Both the position numbers and the translations under genes were made by a program. Source: Pinguiococcus pyrenoidosus (lineage: Eukaryota > Sar > Pinguiophyceae > Pinguiochrysidales > Pinguiochrysidaceae). Taken from it: a stretch of 13,514 bases of DNA. Shown one piece after another: positions 7,708 through 13,514 of this stretch. The first letter of the stretch is position 1. Each line of letters starts with the position of its first letter. Below the pieces are notes generated by a model. That model was not told where the DNA came from. It worked only from the letters and a program-made list of their open reading frames with translations, and did not search any database. The stretch is taken from positions 81,735-95,248 of the forward strand of contig JAAMXY010001019.1 of NCBI GenBank assembly GCA_019677205.1, written 5' to 3'.

Positions 7708-9174
7708 ATGTCGAAGCCCGCGAACGCCAACGAGGTCTGCGTGGGGCCCACGCACAAGACCGCTGGGCGCTCCTCGTCCTGCGCAGGCTGCCCGAACCAG
7801 GCGGCGTGCGCGTCTGGCGCCAATCGCGCCGCCACCACCGCGGCTTTGGCGCCGGTGACGGACCGCCTGGCGCAAGTTCGGCACAAGATCCTGGTCTTGA
7901 GTGGCAAGGGCGGCGTGGGGAAGAGCACGTTCAGCTGCCAGCTCGCGTTCAGCCTGGCGGCCGCCGGCAAGAACGTGGGACTGCTTGACATCGACATCTG
8001 CGGTCCGTCCGTGCCTCGGATGCTGGGTCTTCAGGTGAGGACGTCGGGTCTGAGAACGGGTTCCGGGAACTCGGGGAGGTTACGGGAGAGGGAGACGTCG
8101 GGGTGTGAAGCAACCGAGGGACACGAGATGCGCGGGAGACTGAGCGAACGACGCTTCTAGGGGCAACAAGTGCATCAGAGCAACTCGGGCTGGTCGCCCG
8201 TGTACGTCAGCGACAACCTAGGCGTCATGAGCATCGGCTTCATGCTCCCGAGTGAGGACGACGCGGTCATCTGGCGAGGACCGCGCAAGAATGGCCTCAT
8301 CAAGAGCTTCCTGACGGAGGTAGACAGCTGCTGCGAGGCGATGAAAGGAGTGTCGAAGCGTTGAATTGAAGCCCAGGCGTTGACGAAAAGGTTGGCTATG
8401 GTGCAGGTGTTCTGGGGACCGCTGGACTACTTGATCATCGACACGCCGCCGGGGACCAGCGACGAGCACATTAGCATTGTTCAGTACCTCCGCGGCACGG
8501 AAGTGGACGGCGCGGTGGTTGTCACCACACCCCAGGAGGTAGGGTTTCCGCTTCCTGGCCAGCCGCAACGCGCAGTTGGTAGTGTTCTGCGTCGCCATGA
8601 CGGACGTGCCTTCGCCTTTTCCTCCGGTTTCTGCGCACAGGTCAGTCTAGTGGACGTTCGCAAGGAGCTGAGCTTCTGCCGCAAGTCCGGGCTCAAAGTC
8701 CTGGGCGTCGTCGAGAACATGGCAAGGATGGCCGTCCCCGTGGTACGTGCGGCGAGCGTTAAGGACCTAGAAAGACGAGATGCGCGGATGAAAGCGAGCG
8801 ACGAGTCCGTGCTGACTCCGAAGAGCTTCTTGCCGCCCTAGAGCACGCTTGTATTCCGCGACCCGACGTCGGGCGAAGACAAGACGGAGCAGATCAAGTC
8901 CATCCTTGCCGAAGCATCGCCGGAGCTTCTTGACGTGCTTGCGGAGGCGTCGATCTTCGCCCCTGCCGCGGAGTCCGCCAGCAGCGCAAAGCAGATGGCA
9001 GCTGATTTTGGAGCGCCCTACTTGGGCCAGGTGCCGCTCGACCCGATGATTGGCGAGGCATGCGAGAGGGGCCTGGCGTTTTTGGAGGAGTATCCCGGAG
9101 CCCCCGCCGCGGAGTCGCTGCGGAGGATCGTTGACAACATTCTCCGGACAACGGCCGATTCTGCAGAAGCATGA
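7708..9174 (+). CDS. NBP35: Cytosolic Fe-S scaffold P-loop NTPase NBP35/NUBP1, plant-type
   Basis: Five exons (7708..8034, 8161..8319, 8407..8538, 8641..8742, 8842..9174), all junctions phase 0, encode 350 aa. Donors are GTGAGG, GTAGAC, GTAGGG and GTACGT. The N-terminal ferredoxin-like cluster motif C11-x13-C25-x2-C28-x5-C34 is complete. Walker A is [10 protein letters not shown] (65-74), followed by [68 protein letters not shown] and VPLDPMIG. In the CIA pathway NBP35 builds [4Fe-4S] clusters in the cytosol and passes them to nuclear and cytosolic apoproteins. The bridging-cluster CxxC that normally follows VENMSGF is absent: no Cys occurs between residues 233 and 314. Instead there is a longer spacer ending APELLDxx-like (here [14 protein letters not shown]), as in plant NBP35, which works as a homodimer without Cfd1. 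The stop codon lies within an (ATG)n run. Confidence 0.95.
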
Positions 9175-9189
9175 TGATGATGATGATGA
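9171..9189 (+). repeat. (ATG)6 microsatellite overlapping the NBP35 stop codon
   Basis: Six ATG units plus one A cover the last base of the final Ala codon and the TGA stop. Because the unit is three bases and the reading phase places TGA first, unit gain or loss would leave the stop unchanged, so the array is tolerated. Confidence 0.85.
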
Positions 9190-9758
9190 CTGCTGCAAGA
9201 CGCTGAACTCCTTGAAACGCTTTGTTGGTTTGTGTGTCTTTGTCTGTTGATTTTGCGTTTCCTGTTTTCTGTCTGGTGCGTCCAGGGCTTTCCCCTCTCC
9301 CCTTCGGAAGCACCACCACAGCTGCCGAGAGAGCAGAGAATGGCGGAGAAGAGAACGATACCGAGGCACAAGGAGCCCCACCAAACTCGGCGCAGCCTCG
9401 AAACCAGTGCTCAATCAATCAACCTCCAGCAACAGGCGAAGGAAAGCTCCGCGTGGAGTTCAGATCCACCGTCCTCATGTCTATCTTGATAGAACCGTGT
9501 ACTATCCGTTACATAAAAATATTTTATTCGTATATGAAACAGAATAAAATTCGTGAGGTGTTTGTATGATTCAAAATTGAACAAAAATTAAACTGGCAAA
9601 GAAAACTACAACTACGTTCACTCGTCCACTCTGTCCTTGCCGTTGTCTCTGTCCGTGTGGCGATCGCCGCTGTTCAAGTTGCCAAGTGCGTCTCGTCGCC
9701 CTGGGGCTCCGGACGTCTCAACGCCGCACTCGCGTCTCGCTTGCTTCTCCACCCAAAC
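9175..9758 (+). other. Intergenic region between NBP35 and Sec61 beta
   Basis: This 584-nt region has no supported gene. After the microsatellite comes a T/G-rich stretch (about 9220..9270), then moderate-GC sequence with one AATGGCG at 9339..9345. An AT-rich patch (about 9490..9600) contains AATAAA at 9543..9548, and a pyrimidine-rich stretch (about 9610..9660) precedes the Sec61 beta start. It must hold the NBP35 3' UTR and the Sec61 beta promoter; their boundary cannot be placed. Open frames of ~115 codons at 9222..9569 show no domain. Confidence 0.5.
9543..9548 (+). terminator. Possible polyadenylation signal AATAAA
   Basis: This AATAAA lies in the AT-rich patch, 369 nt downstream of the NBP35 stop. 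It is distant for a compact genome and may be chance in AT-rich sequence. It is the clearest AATAAA found downstream of any gene in the window. Confidence 0.25.
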
Positions 9759-10198
9759 ATGCAGCGCACTTCTGCCGGGCGCAGAAACGCCTCCAGGTAC
9801 GCCATAGCATGGCGGAGCGACAGAGCGCTTGGCCACCGTCGGTTCTTGCTGCCGCCATTGGACAGCTTCACAACGCTTGGACGCGGGTTTGGTCTCTGAC
9901 GGCCTTGCGCCCCTTTCCTACAGGGGCAGAGCACAGGCACGCGGCGGAGGCCAGGGGGGGGGCATCATGCAGTTCTACAAGGACGACGCGCCCGGATTGA
10001 AGATTGGGCCGACTGTGGTGCTCATTCTCTCGGTGTCTTTCATCGGTTCGTGAAGGGTCCAAAGCGGTGTTCTCTGCGCCACGACACATGTGTCTGACCA
10101 AAGCTGTGTTTCTCATTTGACCGAAACGTCATAACTGACAACGTAAAGGCTGCGTGGTTCTCCTGCACATCTACGGAAAGATGTGGGGCTCGAGCTAA
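9759..10198 (+). CDS. SEC61B: Protein transport protein Sec61 subunit beta
   Basis: Three exons (9759..9796, 9924..10045, 10149..10198) encode 69 aa. Introns have donors GTACGC and GTTCGT and acceptors TACAG and AAAG; the second intron has a good branch-point-like CTGAC 12 nt before its acceptor. A short Arg/Gly-rich cytosolic head ([13 protein letters not shown]) leads to the family signature [20 protein letters not shown] and a single C-terminal membrane anchor (about residues 43-62) continuing over the splice junction as [18 protein letters not shown]. Human Sec61 beta has FYTEDSPGLKVGPVPVL..FIASVFMLHIWGKY. It is a tail-anchored, non-essential subunit of the ER protein-conducting channel. 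It is shorter than the usual ~80-100 aa because the N-terminal head is reduced; the only in-frame ATG before the motif besides Met28 is at 9759. Exon 2 contains a G9 run (9954..9962) that could cause sequencing indels. Confidence 0.93.
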
Positions 10199-10723
10199 AG
10201 GCGGGAAGCCTTTCGTGGAGCTTTGCGCGTCTGCGTCCGGCGTGCCGCGCGGTGGACGTGTGAAGGCCGTGGACGTGTGAAGGCGGTGGACGCGTGAAGG
10301 CGGTGGACATGTGAAGGCGGTGGACATGTGAAGGCCGCGGACGCTGACGGTTTGGGCTCGTCCTTGAGCCTCCACTTGGAAGGAGAGGCGGGCCGAGGGC
10401 GCGTGGGTTCTTGGTGCGAGGCCGAGGGAACATACACAAAATATTACTTTTGATGCTGTGATGCTGTGGACCATACTTTTTCCACTTAACGAGGGAAAGC
10501 ATCCTCCTATGTACAACCCGCCTACCTCACTATCACTTCGTCCAAGGAGATTGCCAAGTCTACCTTTGCAGTTGCGCGACATCGCTACTTTCAACACACC
10601 TCCGGGTCATGATCTCTTATATCCTTCGAGAGGCGCTTGCCTTATCTGGCGTCAGCTGCGAAAAACAACACGAATCGGGCGCTAACCACCTGTCTCACCC
10701 TACAACACTACTTGACATGAAGT
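10199..10723. other. Tail-to-tail spacer with a minisatellite
   Basis: This 525-nt spacer between convergent stop codons is the longest one in the window. It contains the 17-bp tandem array at 10252..10336 and an 8-bp direct duplication (TGATGCTG twice, 10451..10466). Several open frames on the minus strand cross the array, but their translations change with each repeat phase and carry no domain. No AATAAA is evident. Confidence 0.55.
10252..10336. repeat. 17-bp minisatellite, five units
   Basis: Five head-to-tail copies of GTGGACGTGTGAAGGCS start at 10252, 10269, 10286, 10303 and 10320, followed by a degenerate partial unit (GCGGACG). The variable core reads ACGTGT, ACGTGT, ACGCGT, ACATGT, ACATGT. 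The unit length is not a multiple of three and there are no spacers, so it is neither coding nor CRISPR. The ordered variants (two ACGTGT, then ACGCGT, then two ACATGT) suggest stepwise unit duplication. Confidence 0.9.
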
Positions 10724-13003
10724 CTACCATCGCACGAACTGGCTGCTGGCTTCGTCTAGTGCTCCTGCGCGCTTCACAAGGTTCTCAATGGTGTGCTTCG
10801 GCCACGTCTTGGACAAGAAGTTGACCGCCTTGGAGGGGATGTTCCCCTTGGGATCGGCCACGGCTTCGAGGACGATCTCGGTCTTTCCTTCCCCGAGGGC
10901 CTGGAACTGCCACAGCGTGTGGTCGGACTGGGCGCGCACGACGCCTTCCTTCTCCGGGAAGCGCTCGTCCTCGACGGAGTGGTACACGCCGCTCACCTTC
11001 TTGCCCTTCTTGTCGACGGAGATGGAGCGGAAGAGCACGAACTCCCGGTGGCCCACGGGCCAGGGCATGTGGTAGTGCTGGAAGTACACCGCGCAGGACG
11101 TGCCGCGCGGGCAAAGCTGCTTCTGGCTGGGCAGCGGATCCTCCAGGCCCAGGTAGGCCAGGTCGTGCACCCAGTTCACCGCGTCCGTCGTGTTCAGGAA
11201 GACGTGCATGAGCTTCGAGATGTGCATGTCAATGACGCCCTCCGCTCGGTAGCCGAGCAACGGGGACCCCTCGATCTTCTTGCTCGAGGTGGTGATGCCG
11301 TGGCGCGTGTCCATGAAGGTCCACTCGTCGGCGCCCGCGGGCACGACGGGCAGCTCCGTGGTCGCCTGGGGCCCGGCGAGCAGCATCATCGGCTTGAGGA
11401 ACGCCGAGATCAAGAGGAACAAGACTGGGAGGGCGACGAAAATCGTGGCGACGAGCTTGGCCTTGGCCTTTCCGCTCACAACTTCCTCGGCGGTCACCTG
11501 GACGTTCTCCGAGGCCCAGATGCCATGCTTGTTGCACACCGCGTAGGCGGTGATGTCCGCAGCCGAATCGGCCACGGTGGCGAGGACGTTCGCGATGGGA
11601 ACGTTGAGAACCGGCTCCAGCTTGGAGTCCTCGGTGATGTCCGAGAACTTCTGGGCCGCGAGGGGCTTGCCGAAGGCATCCTGGATCCAGATCATCGAGA
11701 TGTAGTGCTCCGGGGTCATCTCGTGGCTGACCTTCACGCGGACCATGCCCTTGGCGACCGTCACACTGGGCACGTGGGTGGCCTCTTTTCCTGCCAGTTC
11801 GAGACGCAGAAGAATCGTTAGAGGAGCTGGTGCGGCTGAGGTGCGGCTGGGGTGCGGCTGGGGTGCAGCTGGCGTGCGGCTGGCGTGCGGCTGGTGCACG
11901 GCAACGTACCAACAAGGTCCTTGGGGTTCATCTCGCTGTAGGCGTGCTTGAGGGCGCCCGACTTGACGAGCTCGTCCACCTCGTCCAGCAGCTCGACCTT
12001 GCGCGCCATGGCGCTCTCCGCGGGCGTGGGCCACCCGCCGGACTGAAGCGGGTCCTTCTCCGTCTCCGCAACCTTCTGGGTGGCGGCTTCGACCACTCCG
12101 GCGAGTCCAGGCGCTTCCGCGGCCTTGGTCTCCTCGGTGGACTCCTCCGGGATCGGCGCCGGCACGACGATCTCGACGATCTCCGCCCCGCCGTCATTTT
12201 CGGCGGCGGCCGCCTGCGCGGCTGCGGGCATCGCGGCCGCCATGGGCGACGCCGCGCCGGGGGTGGATGGCTCGGACAGGAGGCCCGGCGTGAGCTCTCC
12301 GTCGACGTCGAAGGACGTGCTGGAGGAGACCGACTTGCTGCGCAGGTGCAGCTCGTCGTCCGGAACCTTCATGTCCTCGCTGCTGCTGGCCGAGCGGATG
12401 AGGTTCCCGCTGGAGTTCCGCCCAAAACTGCGGCCGGAGAAGGAGCGCGAGAGCGACATGGTGCCCTTCTGGAGGCGGATGGAGCCCTTGCGCACTTTCT
12501 TCCGGACGTGGTACCACAGGTCTCTCCTGGGCTTGCCGATGTGGACCGGCGGAGACGGCGAGATGTCCTACGGTCGCAACCCGAAGAAGAAGGAGAGGAG
12601 GCCAAGGAGTCAGATTCCAGCCGCTGGCAACTTCGAACTGAGGGCGAACGGGTCCTCTTCGCGCCGCGGCGCGAGAAACGTTATCCGCCTCCTGAAGCTC
12701 CCAGCCATCCAATCACTTCAATGTTTAAAGTCGCCGGTACGTACTCCGCGCCCGGGAGCCGCCCCCGCGCGCGCTCTCCTCACTCATCGCGCCGCTGCCA
12801 CACACGTTCCACCCCCGCCATTCCGCTTCAGAGGGCGCACACGCGGCCAGGAGCCCAGTCTCACGCACCTGCGACGTCGCTTCGGAGGAGGTGGCCTGGG
12901 AGGCTTCGGTCACGTCCGCCGCCGGCGCGTCGGGCGCGGGCGCCTTGTCCGCGACCGGCTCGGGCGCCGGCGGCGCGGAGTCGAGGTTCCCGGTGTCGAG
13001 CAT
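10724..13003 (-). CDS. Superoxide-reductase-like domain + membrane segment + START lipid-binding domain
   Basis: Predicted exons on the minus strand are 13003..12869, 12567..11910 and 11790..10724 (619 aa); donors GTGCGT and GTACGT, acceptors TAG and CAG, phases 0 and 1. Residues 1-~245 are Pro/Ala/Ser-rich and probably disordered, with a basic Ser/Arg patch (SLSRSFSGRSFGRNSSGN). Residues ~265-363 resemble the neelaredoxin/desulfoferrodoxin iron domain: H270-V-P, H287-x5-H293, and C350-N-K-H353-G-I-W supply the four His and one Cys ligands with the family's spacing. The E-K-H lysine loop of classical superoxide reductases is replaced by E-A-T-H. Residues ~377-396 (LVATIFVALPVLFLLISAFL) form a membrane segment with a central Pro. 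Residues ~419-612 are a START domain (GSPLLGYRAEGVID, HYHMPWPVGHREFVLFRS, GNIPSKAVNFLSKTWPKHTI). All three domains lie in one exon, so the fusion does not depend on splice prediction. Function is inferred: redox chemistry tied to a membrane or lipid ligand. Confidence 0.82.
11829..11894. repeat. 11-bp minisatellite, six units, inside intron 2 of the SOR-START gene
   Basis: Six copies of GGTGCGGCTGG with single-base variants (starts 11829, 11840, 11851, 11862, 11873, 11884) fill 66 of the 119 nt of the intron (11791..11909), beginning about 14 nt inside the donor. The pyrimidine-rich acceptor end is free of repeats. Retention of the intron would end translation within it and remove the iron, membrane and START domains. 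Confidence 0.9.
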
Positions 13004-13363
13004 GGTGGTGTCAGCAAAAGCACGGAGCGGAGAGAACCCCAAAAATTTTCCCGGCGCGAAGTGGTGCGTTCAGGCGACTCGGAGCGACTTGAATATTCTG
13101 CGTGGAAGTTGGCTGAGGCGCGTCTAGTTGCAGTGGGGGACTGACGGTTTGAGCGGGAGCGGCGCGGGACGCGTGGGGCTTCCTGGCGCATAGACAGCGG
13201 GGCAACGGCGCTTTCAACAGCCGCTTGGTTGGCTGTTTACGAAAAATGATTGGTGTAGGAACCGCCCGGCCAATGGCGCGCCTGCTTGAAGCAGAGGGAA
13301 ACGAAGTCATTCGCTGGTCGGCCACGTAAACGTGAACAACTCCGGAGCGCCTTTCCAAATCAG
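13004..13363. promoter_or_regulatory. Upstream region of the SOR-START gene, probably head-to-head with a right-edge gene
   Basis: This 360-nt region has no convincing gene. TTTTCCCGGCGCGAA at 13046..13060 is E2F-like and lies 42 nt upstream of the minus-strand start. ATTGG at 13249..13253 and CCAAT at 13270..13274 form an inverted CCAAT pair, and the latter overlaps AATGGCG (13272..13278). A minus-strand open frame across 13011..13358 has no domain and is judged spurious. Confidence 0.4.
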
Positions 13364-13514
13364 ATGGCTCAGTTGAAGCCTCGCCGGGAAGCCATTCAGC
13401 GCGAGGAGAAGCTGCTATTCCTTCCGGACACGCATTCCGCCTCTAGCGGGCCATTCTACAGACGCCACGTACGACGGAGCACTGACGTGCGGATTGGTTC
13501 AACCGCTGCCAAGT
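13364..13514 (+). CDS. Possible 5' end of a further gene, cut by the right edge
   Basis: From ATG (context AATCAGATGGCTC) the frame stays open for 50 codons to the window edge. The peptide is basic (starts MAQLKPRREAIQREEKLLFL; later FYRRHVRRSTDVRIG). It lies head-to-head with the SOR-START gene across a region with paired CCAAT boxes, the same layout as the three other divergent pairs here. A donor-like GTACGA at about 13469 could end a first exon. No family is recognised, and 50 open codons in GC-rich DNA can occur by chance. Confidence 0.35.
   Translation, partial: MAQLKPRREAIQREEKLLFLPDTHSASSGPFYRRHVRRSTDVRIGSTAAK

Noticed and set aside
10252-10336. CRISPR-like array
   Set aside because: Units are directly adjacent with no spacers, only 17 bp long, and the genome is eukaryotic; it is a minisatellite.
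10040-10597. Minus-strand open frames across the 17-bp repeat encoding His/Thr/Ser/Pro-rich peptides
   Set aside because: The unit is not a multiple of three, so the translations merely cycle through frames; there is no domain and no promoter context.
10793-13144. Several long plus-strand frames (342, 420 and 354 codons) opposite the SOR-START gene
   Set aside because: They run through introns and the 11-bp repeat, are Arg/Gly/Leu-rich low complexity, and lie antisense to exons with clear START and SOR-like homology.

Overview
This window is nuclear DNA from a eukaryote with a compact, GC-rich genome. The evidence is about 17 short spliceosomal introns (roughly 55-335 nt, GT..AG, several with donor GTACGT), first exons as short as 13 nt, and eukaryote-only genes: TRAPPC13, cytosolic ribosomal protein uL23/RPL23A, Sec61 beta and NBP35. 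The NBP35 lacks the C-terminal CX2C and carries the spacer seen in plant NBP35, which points to an alga or a related protist. I cannot name the lineage from sequence alone.

Layout, left to right: (1) 5' part of a cationic amino-acid transporter (-, runs off the left edge), head-to-head with (2) TRAPPC13 (+), which is tail-to-tail with (3) RPL23A (-). RPL23A is head-to-head with (4) a 105-aa coiled-coil protein (+), followed by (5) a NUDT15-like Nudix hydrolase (+), tail-to-tail with (6) an unrecognised basic ~400-aa protein (-). That gene is head-to-head with (7) NBP35 (+), followed by (8) Sec61 beta (+), tail-to-tail with (9) a multidomain protein (-). Head-to-head with the last one is (10) a possible new gene (+) cut by the right edge. 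The genes are separate transcription units with mostly housekeeping roles (membrane traffic, translation, translocation, cytosolic Fe-S assembly, nucleotide hydrolysis). They do not form a pathway.

The standout is gene 9 (10724..13003, -). One uninterrupted exon encodes a superoxide-reductase/desulfoferrodoxin-like domain with a complete His4Cys iron-ligand set, then a membrane segment, then a START lipid-binding domain. I know of no described protein with this architecture.

At the regulatory level, the 9-mer AATGGCGCC occurs four times, in three of the four head-to-head promoter regions. Close variants occur in the NBP35 and right-hand promoters, and CCAAT boxes also lie in all four head-to-head regions. 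Two minisatellites are present: an 11-bp unit inside an intron of gene 9 and a 17-bp unit between genes 8 and 9. AT-rich patches mark several promoters. No tRNA, rRNA, CRISPR array or recognisable transposable element was seen.
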